Shown one piece after another: positions 1-8,507 of a stretch of DNA of 20,186 nucleotides. Each line of letters starts with the position of its first letter. The stretch's first letter is position 1. Source of the stretch: Coraliomargarita_B sp036735565 (GTDB lineage Bacteria > Verrucomicrobiota > Verrucomicrobiia > Opitutales > Coraliomargaritaceae); assembly GCA_036735565.1 (NCBI GenBank), contig DAINOC010000046.1:1-20186 (forward strand), given 5' to 3'. Both the position numbers and the translations under genes were made by a program. Under the pieces are notes generated by a model. That model saw nothing but the letters and a program-made list of their open reading frames with translations, was not told where the DNA came from and ran no database searches.

Positions 1-36
1 GCTCTCACCAGTGTGCCTATATTTTATGGAAATGCC

Positions 37-837
37 CTAGAAAAGCTCCGGCCGCCGGTCGTTCCAGGCGGTCAGCTCGGAGCGGACCCGACCGACCGCG
101 TCCAAATCCAGATCCACGGTCAGCAGGGCCTCGGCTTCCTCGCCCTCCACCAGAATGGCTCCCCAGGGATCGACGACCATGGAATGCCCGAAGTATCGAA
201 TCGCACCGGCGGCATCTGCGGCCGTTTCTCCGCCCTCGTTGCCTACCTGATTCACTGCAACGAAGAAACACTGGTTCTCGATGGCCCGTGCCCGCACCAG
301 CGTCCGCCAGTGCTCCAGTCGCGGATGTGGAAAGGCAGCGGGTAATATCTGCAGAACCGCCCCCGCCGCCGCATTTTTGCGAAACAGTTCCGGAAAACGA
401 AGATCATAGCAGATGCCAAAACCGACCTTTCCAAACTCCGTCGCGATCACTTCAACACGCTCTCCCGGTTCAACATGCCGATCCTCCCGGAAAAGCGAAA
501 ACAAGTGAATCTTTCGGTAGCGGCCCGCCACGGATCCATCTGCCGAAATATAGAAAAGCGTATTGGCCATACCACCCGACTCCGTCGCCTCAAGAAAGGA
601 CCCACAAATGGCTAGATTACGTTGCCGGGCGATTTGACAGACCTCTTGCAAATGCCCCGCCGCCGAGGGAAGCAGCTTGCGATTAGTCGTCCAATCAAGG
701 CCGCTCAAGACCAACTCCGGCAAACATAACAAAAGACTGCCTTGATCTTTCGCTTGATCGGCAACTTTTACTATTTTTTTCAAATTAGCCGAAACGGCTC
801 CTTGTTCGACTTCGATTTGTGCTAAACTAATTTTCAT
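37..837 (-). CDS. Carbon-nitrogen hydrolase (nitrilase superfamily amidase)
   Basis: A 266-residue cytosolic enzyme of the nitrilase superfamily, which hydrolyses C-N bonds of amides through a Glu-Lys-Cys triad. All three elements are visible: Glu41 in LPELVLSG, Lys109 in RYRKIHLF, and Cys143 in GFGICYDLRFPE. The later segment HWRTLVRARAIENQ (from about residue 176) is typical of the Nit2/YafV (omega-amidase) and deaminated-glutathione amidase branches, so a small-molecule repair or salvage amidase is likely. The exact substrate cannot be read from the sequence. Length is normal for the family and the first ATG is used. The gene is divergent from the small HTH gene; the AT-rich stretch 838-911 must hold both promoters. 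Nothing recognisable lies between its stop and the left edge. Confidence 0.88.
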   Translation of the reverse strand: MKISLAQIEVEQGAVSANLKKIVKVADQAKDQGSLLLCLPELVLSGLDWTTNRKLLPSAAGHLQEVCQIARQRNLAICGSFLEATESGGMANTLFYISADGSVAGRYRKIHLFSLFREDRHVEPGERVEVIATEFGKVGFGICYDLRFPELFRKNAAAGAVLQILPAAFPHPRLEHWRTLVRARAIENQCFFVAVNQVGNEGGETAADAAGAIRYFGHSMVVDPWGAILVEGEEAEALLTVDLDLDAVGRVRSELTAWNDRRPELF

Positions 838-911
838 TTCACCGTTTTGTCACATTTTATTTGACCTTTTAAATTTTTACATAAACCTCCCCATCTCTCC
901 CCAATCAACTT

Positions 912-1331
912 ATGGCAAAACGAACAATAAAAATAAACATCAAACTGCCCGCGGGTGTAACAGCAACCGAGGAACTCGTAAAAGAAGCGACCAAAGCTGC
1001 AAAAGCAGTGGTGGATTCGCTCTCCAGCGAGTTGGCTCAAGCGCAAAAAATGGCCCGCGAATTGGCAAAACAAGGTTTCTCGGTCTCGGCTGATGATCTG
1101 CTCAAAAGCAAGAACGCCAAAAGCGGCAAAGCTCCCAAAGCAGCGGTAAAAACGCCCCGCAAGAAGTCGGCCCGCACCCGGGTTGTTCTTAGCGATGCCC
1201 AAAAAGCTGCCCTGACTGAAGACCTGAAAAAGGGCCTGAAGATCAATCAGGCAGCCGGCAAATATGGCGTTTCCCCTGCCACGGTGATGAACATCAAAAC
1301 CGCTGCCGGGCTGACCCGCAAAAATAAATAG
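912..1331 (+). CDS. Small basic protein with C-terminal helix-turn-helix
   Basis: A 139-residue, strongly basic protein I cannot assign to a named family. Residues 1-12 look like a short beta strand (KRTIKINIKL). Residues 17-55 are predicted amphipathic helix, rich in Ala, Lys and Glu (coiled-coil-like). Residues 65-90 are a Lys/Arg/Ala/Pro linker resembling histone-like tails. Residues 93-139 look like a helix-turn-helix of the resolvase/psq type (LKINQAAGKYGVSPATVMNI). The layout suggests a DNA-binding, perhaps nucleoid-associated, protein; this is inference. There is no Shine-Dalgarno sequence before the ATG. A strong intrinsic terminator follows the stop by about 22 nt, so the gene is probably a single transcription unit. 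An ORF on the opposite strand is antisense shadow. Confidence 0.75.
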   Translation: MAKRTIKINIKLPAGVTATEELVKEATKAAKAVVDSLSSELAQAQKMARELAKQGFSVSADDLLKSKNAKSGKAPKAAVKTPRKKSARTRVVLSDAQKAALTEDLKKGLKINQAAGKYGVSPATVMNIKTAAGLTRKNK

Positions 1332-1353
1332 CAGTCCACCCGATTCTATTTTC

Positions 1354-1384
1354 AGCCCGGTCCGCAAGGATCGGGCTTTTTTTA
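1354..1384 (+). terminator. Intrinsic terminator after the small HTH gene
   Basis: A 10-bp stem (AGCCCGGTCC with GGATCGGGCT, one G-T pair) closed by a GCAA tetraloop and followed by six T residues. It ends transcription from the + strand gene. Its T-tract overlaps the TAA stop of the convergent OlsF-like gene; read from the other strand it has no U-tract, so it looks one-directional. Confidence 0.9.
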
Positions 1385-3223
1385 TATCGGCTGCTCCGGG
1401 TCGTTCCCCTCTCTGGAATGAAACTCCGCAATTTTGGCATAGGCCTCTTTGCCAAAGTAGCGCTCCAGTAGTTTTGGAGACGCTTTGCACACATCCACCA
1501 GAATCAAGCCGTCGATCACATCACTAAAAGCCGGATCCACATTAAAGCTGATTAAGGCACCGTTCAGTTTAAGATAGTGCCGCAATAAAATCGGAATACC
1601 TTTCTGGTCGTCTTCAAATCCCGATACGATGGCGGATACCGAGTCCACCGAAAGGATCGACTCGGCGATGTTTTTCAGGGAACTTCCGCGCATGCGCTTT
1701 TTTTCTTTGGGCGGGTTTCTTGCTTTCACCATTTGTGACATATCCTCGTCGAAACTGTGTTCGCGAAAGAAATGGACCATGAGGTTTTTGGAAATATTGT
1801 GGTAGGCATTGGTGATACTGACCGGACCAAACAACACGCGGTAGCGGGGATTCAAAGCGATGAACTCCCCTATCCCCCGCCAAATCAGATGCAGCGCTGC
1901 GGGTTTTCTCTGATAGGTCAGACGCACGAAGGATCGGCCCAATTCGAGAGAGGGTCCCACCTTATCAAGAAAGCCCTGTTTGTATTTGAACAGCGTTGAG
2001 GTATAAAGCCCGGCCAACCCCCGCTTCTCCACAATCTCATCGGCCAGGCCGATGCGGTAGGCTCCCGCAATCTCCCGGTTTTCGCGGTGCCAGAGAAAGA
2101 GGTGAATGTAATACTCGTCATAAGGGTCCAGGTCCACGGCCTCCCCGGTTCCCTCGTCAACCGCGCGAAAGGCCTCCTCCCGCAGCCGCCCGATCTCTTG
2201 CAGCGTCACTGGTATCTGCTTTGCCTTGGCATAGTAGATGTCAAATTCCGAGTGCACCACCAGGTGCTGACGTTCCGGCAGCGCGGCGATCTCCTCGACC
2301 AGCGTCTCGACGGGTTGCGGCGCTGCCAGTGGTTGCCGGGCCTTGGCCGCCGCCACCGATCGAAAGGGCAGACGCAATCGTTCCGGCCGGGTCTTTTGCT
2401 CCCGCAGCGCATAGGACTTCAACCGCAGGTAGTCGATCGCAGCCGACTCTTTCTCAAATCGCTGGAGACGGTCCGGTGTGATCACTTTCCCTACACGCAC
2501 TGGGATGATTTCGCCGCTTGCGCGACAAAGTTCACGGGCCAGCAGAAGCGTGCGGATCCGCGGATGCAGCAGTCCCAGAATCTGAAAGACGAGACTATTG
2601 CGCCCCTCAAAGTAGAGCGGCAGAACGGACGCTCCCGACTTGATTGCCAGCTGCACCACATGCGGCGACCAGGCCGGGTCAATCACGGCGCGTTCGCGCA
2701 AATGAAAACTCGATACTTCGCCGGAGGGAAATACACACAGGCACCCGTTCGCCTTCAGATGACGCAAAACCTCACGCATTCCGCGCAGATTCGACTGCTT
2801 GGAACCCTCTACACCAAAAGGATCCACCGGGATGACACTACCGCGGATACCGTCCAGATGCAGGAGTAAATGGTTGCCCAACAGTTTTACATCGGGCCGC
2901 CGCCCCTGGAGCAGAGCCCCCAGCAGCAGTCCGTCCAGCGCTCCGCGCGGGTGATTCGCCACCACGATAAGGGGACCTTCCTTCGGGATGCGCTCAAAGC
3001 TCTCGGTATCCACCTCAAACTGACAACTCGTGGACCGAAGCGCCTTCATATAAAAGGCCGGGTCATGCTCGCGGTCGCTCAGCGTGCTCACGAAGCTATC
3101 GTAACGCCGGTTCAACCCATCCGTGCCCAACAGGCGCCCCAAAACCGCAGCGACGGGCCGGGCCAGCCAGCCGGGGCAACCCCGCTCCATCAGGAGCTCA
3201 TTGATCTTAAAAAGCTTGGGCAC
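1382..3223 (-). CDS. olsF: Bifunctional ornithine lipid synthase (OlsF-like acyltransferase fusion)
   Basis: A fusion of two acyltransferases. In coordinates counted from the upstream TTG at 3367, the N-terminal half is PlsC/OlsA-like, with NHPRGALD (138-145, the NHx4D catalytic block) and FPSGE (213-217, the FPEG-like block). The second half from about 365 is OlsB-like GNAT, with LREEAFR, a GTG(E)AVDLDPYD segment, HLFLWHREN and EIAGAYRIG. OlsF enzymes N-acylate ornithine (OlsB activity) and then O-acylate the lyso-lipid (OlsA activity), giving a phosphorus-free membrane lipid. The open frame runs to TTG 3367, but the first 48 residues look non-conserved; I chose GTG 3223 (VPKLFKINELL, 613 residues). 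ATG 3190 is the other option. The gene is monocistronic, with tRNA-Val divergent upstream. Confidence 0.82.
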   Translation of the reverse strand: MPKLFKINELLMERGCPGWLARPVAAVLGRLLGTDGLNRRYDSFVSTLSDREHDPAFYMKALRSTSCQFEVDTESFERIPKEGPLIVVANHPRGALDGLLLGALLQGRRPDVKLLGNHLLLHLDGIRGSVIPVDPFGVEGSKQSNLRGMREVLRHLKANGCLCVFPSGEVSSFHLRERAVIDPAWSPHVVQLAIKSGASVLPLYFEGRNSLVFQILGLLHPRIRTLLLARELCRASGEIIPVRVGKVITPDRLQRFEKESAAIDYLRLKSYALREQKTRPERLRLPFRSVAAAKARQPLAAPQPVETLVEEIAALPERQHLVVHSEFDIYYAKAKQIPVTLQEIGRLREEAFRAVDEGTGEAVDLDPYDEYYIHLFLWHRENREIAGAYRIGLADEIVEKRGLAGLYTSTLFKYKQGFLDKVGPSLELGRSFVRLTYQRKPAALHLIWRGIGEFIALNPRYRVLFGPVSITNAYHNISKNLMVHFFREHSFDEDMSQMVKARNPPKEKKRMRGSSLKNIAESILSVDSVSAIVSGFEDDQKGIPILLRHYLKLNGALISFNVDPAFSDVIDGLILVDVCKASPKLLERYFGKEAYAKIAEFHSREGNDPEQPI

Positions 3224-3491
3224 GGAAGTCAGGAGTTGCGAAATAGGGGCGGACGGCGGCCGCTGGTGACAGCTACCGGACTTCCGTAGGGAATCGGCCT
3301 CGCCGCGGACACGACACCGACAGAAAACATCACGCTCATGTTGGACACGTTCGGACAGGGCTTGCAATGCTTTGTCATGGCAAATTTACGCGGAACCCGG
3401 ATAGCCCTCCTGAAAAAACCTCCCTACTTTCGGAATTAAGTCTTGATTCAACGTCCGGTCGCCGCATTTTCACGAATTTCCCTGGATTAAT

Positions 3492-3568
<77 letters not shown>

Positions 3569-3622
3569 TTCCGGGCCTTTTCATTCGCTCGGAATCCCCT
3601 GGTTTCGACACCTACCCGTTCA

Positions 3623-4105
3623 ATGCGTCATATTATTTCCATCCTTGTCGAAAACAAATTCGGAGTGCTCGCCCGCATCGCCGGTATGTTTAGTGGGCGC
3701 GGCTTCAATATCGAAACCCTGAATGTGGGCCCGATGCCGGATGAGAATTTTTCCCGGATCACAGCGACCATCATCGGTGACAGCGCTGCACTGGACCAGG
3801 CGATCAAGCAGGTCTACAAACTCGTCAATGTGGTCGATGTGACCTCGTTCTCCAAAGGCCAGGCCACGGAGCGGGAGCTGATCATGGTAAAGGTCAAGGC
3901 AACTGCCGACCAACGCTCGGAGGTCATGCAGGTTTGCGATATCTTCCGCGCCAAAATCATCGATGTGTCCCACGACTCCCTCAACATTGAGATGACCGGC
4001 AATGCCAATAAGGTAAAAGCCTTTCTCAACCTCATCGAGGCCTACGGTATCATCGAGATGGCCCGCACCGGTAATGTGGCTCTTAAGCGGGGCGGCGATG
4101 CCTGA
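3623..4105 (+). CDS. ilvN: Acetolactate synthase small (regulatory) subunit
   Basis: The regulatory subunit of acetohydroxyacid synthase, which binds the catalytic IlvB subunit and confers feedback inhibition by valine. The protein is 160 residues, the usual length for IlvN/IlvH. Residues 3-75 form the ACT domain, with the typical start HIISILVENKFGVLARIAGMF and NIETLNVGP. Residues from about 80 form the C-terminal domain (ERELIMVKVKA). The start is the ATG at 3623, without a Shine-Dalgarno sequence. The catalytic partner ilvB is not upstream: a tRNA gene is there instead, so the pair is split or ilvB lies elsewhere. ilvC follows after 104 nt on the same strand. Confidence 0.95.
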   Translation: MRHIISILVENKFGVLARIAGMFSGRGFNIETLNVGPMPDENFSRITATIIGDSAALDQAIKQVYKLVNVVDVTSFSKGQATERELIMVKVKATADQRSEVMQVCDIFRAKIIDVSHDSLNIEMTGNANKVKAFLNLIEAYGIIEMARTGNVALKRGGDA

Positions 4106-4209
4106 TCGATCTGTCACTGACGGTTCCGCGTTCATACACCGAATGTCTACTCTGCGCTTTTACCGCGTCCACCCACTCAAACCCAACTTTCACTACAACC
4201 AATAGAAAT

Positions 4210-5238
4210 ATGCCTGCTAAAGTCTACACAGATAAAGACGCGGACCTTAAGGTTCTCAAAAAGAAAACATTGGCCATCATCGGCTACGGCTCCCAGGGCC
4301 ACGCGCACGCGCAAAACCTGAAGGACAGCGGCCTGAAGGTGATCATCGGTCTCTATGCAAAGAGCAAGTCCGTAGCCGTCGCCAAGAGCCAGGGTTTTGA
4401 AGTCTATGAGACTGCCGAGGCCGTAAAAAAGGCCGACGTCATCATGCTCGCCGTGCCGGACATGAAGCAGCCGGAAATTTACGAAAAGGACGTCCTTCCC
4501 CACCTGACCAAGGGCAAGATGCTCGCGTTTACCCACGGTCTCGCCATCCACTTCGGGCTCATCCAACCGCCTGCCGGTGTAAGCGTGATCATGATCGCCC
4601 CCAAGGGCCCGGGCCACGTGGTCCGCAGCCAGTTCGTCGAGGGCAAGGGCGTCCCTGCTCTGATCGCAGTGCACCAGGGGGACGCCAAGGAAGCCAAAGC
4701 CGTTGCACTGGCCTGGGCCAAGGGCGTCGGCGGCACACGCGCCGGCGTGATTCAGACCACTTTCAAAGAGGAGTGCGAGACTGACCTTTTCGGCGAGCAG
4801 GCCGTCCTCTGCGGCGGTGCCTCGGCTCTCGTCCAAGCGGGCTTTGAAACGCTCGTGGAAGCGGGCTACCAGCCCGAGATGGCCTATTTTGAGTGCTTGC
4901 ATGAGTTGAAGCTGATCGTCGATCTCATGGTTGAATCAGGCATCTCCGGCATGCGCTTCTCCATCTCGGAGACCGCCGAATGGGGTGACTACATCTCCGG
5001 CCCGCGCGTGATCAATGCCTCCTCGAAGAAAGCCATGAAGGCTATCCTCAAGGATATCCAAACCGGCAAGTTCACCAAAGAGTGGGTAAAGGAATACAAG
5101 GACGGCCTGCCCCGCTACAAGCAGTTCATCAAAGACGGGCAAAACCACCCGATCGAAAAGACCGGCCAGCGCCTTCGCGCGCTCATGCCCTGGGTGAAGA
5201 AGCGCAACATCAAGGGCGCTCAGGCATCCTACAACTAA
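4210..5238 (+). CDS. ilvC: Ketol-acid reductoisomerase, class I
   Basis: Catalyses the Mg-dependent isomerisation and NAD(P)H reduction of 2-acetolactate or 2-aceto-2-hydroxybutyrate, the second common step of Val/Ile/Leu synthesis. The 342 residues match class I length. The Rossmann motif GYGSQGHAHA is at 25-34. Expected active-site residues are all present: His109, Lys132 (APKGPGH), Asp192, Glu196 (ETDLFGEQ), Glu228, Glu232 and Ser253. The cofactor-specificity loop at 47-54 reads GLYAKSKS: the second position is usually Arg (GLR...), here Tyr, while the phosphate-binding-type Ser residues remain. No Shine-Dalgarno sequence precedes the ATG. An intrinsic terminator follows. Confidence 0.97.
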   Translation: MPAKVYTDKDADLKVLKKKTLAIIGYGSQGHAHAQNLKDSGLKVIIGLYAKSKSVAVAKSQGFEVYETAEAVKKADVIMLAVPDMKQPEIYEKDVLPHLTKGKMLAFTHGLAIHFGLIQPPAGVSVIMIAPKGPGHVVRSQFVEGKGVPALIAVHQGDAKEAKAVALAWAKGVGGTRAGVIQTTFKEECETDLFGEQAVLCGGASALVQAGFETLVEAGYQPEMAYFECLHELKLIVDLMVESGISGMRFSISETAEWGDYISGPRVINASSKKAMKAILKDIQTGKFTKEWVKEYKDGLPRYKQFIKDGQNHPIEKTGQRLRALMPWVKKRNIKGAQASYN

Positions 5239-5261
5239 GCGGTTTATCAACCGGATTTTGC

Positions 5262-5295
5262 AAAAGGCCGCCGGTTCTCCCGGTGGCCTTTTTTT
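5262..5295 (+). terminator. Intrinsic terminator after ilvC
   Basis: A 12-bp stem (AAAGGCCGCCGG with CCGGTGGCCTTT, one G-T pair) with a five-base loop, running into a seven-T tract. It closes the ilvN-ilvC unit 24 nt after the ilvC stop and separates it from hemC. Confidence 0.93.
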
Positions 5296-5382
5296 GTCTA
5301 TGCCTCCGTCTTTTGGCAGAATTTCTCCTTTTGATTCGCCAAAGCCCTGCGCCTGCGCCTCTCTATTTCTTTTTTCTGTTTC

Positions 5383-6243
5383 ATGCCCTCACCCATTCGC
5401 ATCGCCACCCGCAAAAGTCCGCTCGCTATGAGGCAGACGCTGCTCGTGAGGGAATGGCTCCAGCAGAAGCATCCCGGCGAATCTTTCGAGATCCTGCCGC
5501 TCTCGACCCAAGTGGACGAGCGCCTGAGCTGGTCGCTGGAGAAACGCGGCGGTATCGGCCTATTCACAAAAGAACTGGAGGAGGCGCTGCTCGATGGCCG
5601 GGCGGAACTCGCGGTGCACAGCGCCAAGGATCTGCCCACGAAGTTTCAGAACGACCTGCGGATCGCCGGCTATCTCCCGAGAGCCCGGGCCAATGATGTG
5701 CTGGTTCGCCGGACTGGAGTGGAGTCGCCGGGCTGCATCGCCTCCAGCAGTCCGCGCCGCCGTGCGCAGTTGGGCTTGCACTACCCGGACGCCGAGTGGA
5801 CTACCATCCGTGGCAATGTGGGCACGCGTCTGGATAAAGTGGCGGCTGGCGCTGACGGCATCGACGCCTCTATCCTGGCAGCAGCTGGACTGGACCGGCT
5901 GGGCATCCACGCGCACGAAGGCCTCGATTTCATCGAACTACCCATCGAGCAAAGTGTCCCCGCACCGGGACAGGCCGCGATTGCCATCCAATGCCGCGGG
6001 AGCGGGTTCGAGCGTTTTCAAAGCGACTTCTGCGCCCGGACGGCGCTCGCCATCTCTCTGGAAAGAGACTTTCTCCGTGCCCTCGGCGGCGGCTGCCAAA
6101 CGCCGGTGGGTGCCCACTATGACGGCGAGCAGTTTCATGTCTTTCACCCAAGCTCCGGCTACCGCCGATTCCCCGGCATGCTGGAATCCCCCGACGCGAT
6201 TCCCGAATTTTTAAAAGAGGTGCTAGGAGTCATTGGTCTCTGA
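5383..6243 (+). CDS. hemC: Porphobilinogen deaminase (hydroxymethylbilane synthase)
   Basis: Joins four porphobilinogen units into hydroxymethylbilane, the linear tetrapyrrole precursor. Family marks: IRIATRKSPLAM at the N-terminus, the catalytic Asp83 in HSAKDLP, SSSPRRRAQL (121-130) for substrate carboxylates, and Cys238 in LRALGGGCQTPVGAH, which carries the dipyrromethane cofactor. The protein is 286 residues, shorter than the roughly 310 of E. coli. The shortening lies after Cys238, where only 48 residues remain, so domain 3 is trimmed. The ATG at 5383 has no Shine-Dalgarno sequence. The next gene, 50 nt downstream, uses the product of this enzyme, so the two probably form an operon. Confidence 0.95.
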   Translation: MPSPIRIATRKSPLAMRQTLLVREWLQQKHPGESFEILPLSTQVDERLSWSLEKRGGIGLFTKELEEALLDGRAELAVHSAKDLPTKFQNDLRIAGYLPRARANDVLVRRTGVESPGCIASSSPRRRAQLGLHYPDAEWTTIRGNVGTRLDKVAAGADGIDASILAAAGLDRLGIHAHEGLDFIELPIEQSVPAPGQAAIAIQCRGSGFERFQSDFCARTALAISLERDFLRALGGGCQTPVGAHYDGEQFHVFHPSSGYRRFPGMLESPDAIPEFLKEVLGVIGL

Positions 6244-6293
6244 TTCTCACCCCGGAAAAGCCGTCCAACGTATTCAAACGAAGTTTTATTTAA

Positions 6294-7850
6294 ATGCCCA
6301 ATTCTATCGGAAAAGTATATCTAATCGGCGCAGGCCCCGGCGATCCGGGACTCATCACGGTGCGCGCCAAAGCGTTGATCGAGCAGGCTGATGTTGTCGT
6401 TTACGACTATCTGGCCAATCCGAAATTCCTCGAATGGATGCGTCCGGACGCGGAACGGATCTACGTTGGTAAGAGCGCCGGACGCCACTCCATCCCCCAG
6501 GATGAAATCGAGGAGATCCTCGTGAACCGCGCGAAAAAGGGCCTGAAAGTGGTTCGCCTCAAAGGGGGCGATCCTTTTATCTTCGGACGCGGCGGCGAGG
6601 AAATCGCCGAGTTGGAGATCGATCAGATCCCCTACGAGATCGTGCCGGGCGTCACGGCTGCCCTGGCAGCCGCCGCCTACGCAGGCATCCCCCTCTCCCA
6701 CCGTGATTACAGCTCGTCGATTACCTTCCTCACCGGACATGAGAACCCGGAGAAACAATCGCTGAGTATTGATTTCCGTGTCTACGGGAAGGACACGGGC
6801 ACGCTCTGCATTTACATGGGTATCGGCCAACTCCCGAGGATTATCGGCGAGCTCCGTGAGGGTGGTATGGCCGGCACTCGCCCCGTGGCCATCATCGAAT
6901 GGGCCACGCTGAACCGCCAGCGCTCGATCACCGGCACGCTCGATACGATCGTGGCTGACCTGGAAGCCTCCGGACTCGGCGCACCCGCCATGGTGATCAT
7001 CGGTGAGGTCGTGGCTCACCGTGCAAAAACGGCCTGGTTCGAGGGCCGCCCGCTCTTTGGCAAACGGATCGTCGTCACCCGGGCCCGCGAACAGGCAGGG
7101 CAACTCACCCAGCTCCTAGAGGACAATGGCGCGGATGTCATCGAGCTTCCCTTTATCGAGATTCAACCAAGCGTCGATGAATCGATTATCGGCGAGGTCT
7201 TTGCCGGGATCGCTGTCTACGAGTGGGTCATCTTTACCAGCGCGAACGGTGTGCGGGAGTTCTTCAAACTCTTCCACCGCGCCTTCGACGATATCCGCTG
7301 TCTGGGGCCGATGCGTATCGCCGCGGTCGGTGCCGCAACTGCCCAGGAGATCGAGAAACACAAACTGAAGGTCGACCTCATTCCCGCGAAGGCCAACGCC
7401 GATGCCCTTGCCGATGAACTGATCGCCAACGAGGGACTCGAGAGCCTCAAGGTCCTCGTCGTGACGGGTAATCAAAACCGGGAGGACCTCGTCACCCGGC
7501 TCGAGCAGGAAGCCCGGGCCATCGTCGACACGCTACCGCTTTACGAAACAAGGAAAACAGATTTATCCGATCATCCGGCCGCCGAGCGCTTTCGCAATGA
7601 AGGCGCGGACGCCGTGCTCTTCACCAGCGCTTCCACAGTAAAGTCCTTTGTCGACAATGAAGCGGCCCTGCAACTCGGGAAAAACGCCCGGCGGCCCGCC
7701 TACGGGAGCATCGGCCCCATGACCACAAAGACCTTGCAGGCTGCCGGATTACCGCTTGGCTTCGAGTCCCCTCATACCAGCCTCGATCATTTCATCGTCG
7801 AAACCATCAGCCACCTAACAGAACATCCAACATCCAACATCGAACACTGA
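6294..7850 (+). CDS. cobA/hemD: Fused uroporphyrinogen-III C-methyltransferase / uroporphyrinogen-III synthase
   Basis: A two-domain enzyme of 518 residues. Residues 1-250 are the SAM-dependent CobA/SirA methyltransferase: VYLIGAGPGDPGLIT (8-22), LKGGDPFIFGRGGEE (89-103), VPGVTAALAAAAYAGIPLSHRDYSS-type segment and a PAMVIIGEVV strand. Residues 255-508 are HemD (GKRIVVTRAREQA, FTSANGV, FTSASTV), which cyclises hydroxymethylbilane to uroporphyrinogen III. Together they feed siroheme and heme synthesis. Order and fusion are known in other bacteria. The odd point is the end: the last nine residues (EHPTSNIEH) and the TGA stop are encoded by a GAACATC-type heptad array, so the native C-terminus has been overwritten or extended by a repeat. 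Confidence 0.95.
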   Translation: MPNSIGKVYLIGAGPGDPGLITVRAKALIEQADVVVYDYLANPKFLEWMRPDAERIYVGKSAGRHSIPQDEIEEILVNRAKKGLKVVRLKGGDPFIFGRGGEEIAELEIDQIPYEIVPGVTAALAAAAYAGIPLSHRDYSSSITFLTGHENPEKQSLSIDFRVYGKDTGTLCIYMGIGQLPRIIGELREGGMAGTRPVAIIEWATLNRQRSITGTLDTIVADLEASGLGAPAMVIIGEVVAHRAKTAWFEGRPLFGKRIVVTRAREQAGQLTQLLEDNGADVIELPFIEIQPSVDESIIGEVFAGIAVYEWVIFTSANGVREFFKLFHRAFDDIRCLGPMRIAAVGAATAQEIEKHKLKVDLIPAKANADALADELIANEGLESLKVLVVTGNQNREDLVTRLEQEARAIVDTLPLYETRKTDLSDHPAAERFRNEGADAVLFTSASTVKSFVDNEAALQLGKNARRPAYGSIGPMTTKTLQAAGLPLGFESPHTSLDHFIVETISHLTEHPTSNIEH

Positions 7851-7938
7851 ATTTTGAGCATTCAACGCCGAATCCGTAAGGGTTGAAAAATTTCCTTAAA
7901 TTCGGCGTTCAGTGTTCGACGTTCAATGTTCGATGTTC
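7821..7938. repeat. Heptad repeat pair in inverted orientation (GAACATC family)
   Basis: The left arm (7821-7873) is a run of 7-mers: GAACATC, CAACATC, CAACATC, GAACACT, GAATTTT, GAGCATT, CAACGCC, then GAAT. The right arm (7900-7938), read on the minus strand, is GAACATC, GAACATT, GAACGTC, GAACACT, GAACGCC, then GAAT. Both arms therefore end in the same terminal unit and face each other across a 26-nt centre. The left arm encodes the CobA/HemD C-terminus; the right arm reaches to within about a dozen bases of the cyclophilin start. It could form a long hairpin in RNA and might act in termination or RNA stability; that is inference. Confidence 0.85.
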
Positions 7939-7949
7939 ATACTCCCACC

Positions 7950-8420
<471 letters not shown>

Positions 8421-8423
8421 TTT

Positions 8424-8506
8424 ATTGCCCGCCAAGCGACGCCAGGAAGGGCGAAGTCGGCATATGTCTATTTATCTTAGCGTAACTTAGCGAGTCTTCG
8501 CGGGCA
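8424..8506. repeat. Inverted pair of 10-nt-period repeats
   Basis: The right arm is three decamers: TTAGCGTAAC, TTAGCGAGTC, TTCGCGGGCA (about 8477-8506). The left arm (about 8424-8453), read on the minus strand, is TTCGCCCTTC, CTGGCGTCGC, TTGGCGGGCA. Both arms end outward in TT(C/G)GCGGGCA and flank an AT-rich centre containing CATATG. The element fills the whole gap between the cyclophilin stop and the MenH-like start, so the MenH-like promoter or leader must lie inside it, or the gene is read from upstream. Confidence 0.65.
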
Positions 8507-8507
8507 A

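Noticed and set aside
834..1490. A 218-codon minus-strand frame over the small HTH gene
   Set aside because: It crosses the terminator and overlaps both neighbours; the plus-strand frame has the sensible protein and the terminator in the right place.
2087..2869. A 260-codon open frame opposite the OlsF-like gene
   Set aside because: It is antisense to the acyltransferase fusion, with low-complexity Gln/Arg/Pro composition typical of shadow frames.
3224..3367. A 48-residue N-terminal extension of the OlsF-like protein from a TTG start
   Set aside because: The residues show no family pattern, and the GTG at 3223 gives the usual length and N-terminus.
3443..3470. A promoter for tRNA-Val (TTGATT, 16 nt, CATTTT)
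   Set aside because: The -10 match is poor, so it was not listed as a feature.
7926..7949. An eight-codon N-terminal extension of the cyclophilin
   Set aside because: These codons (MFDVHTPT) come from the heptad array; the family start is at 7950.
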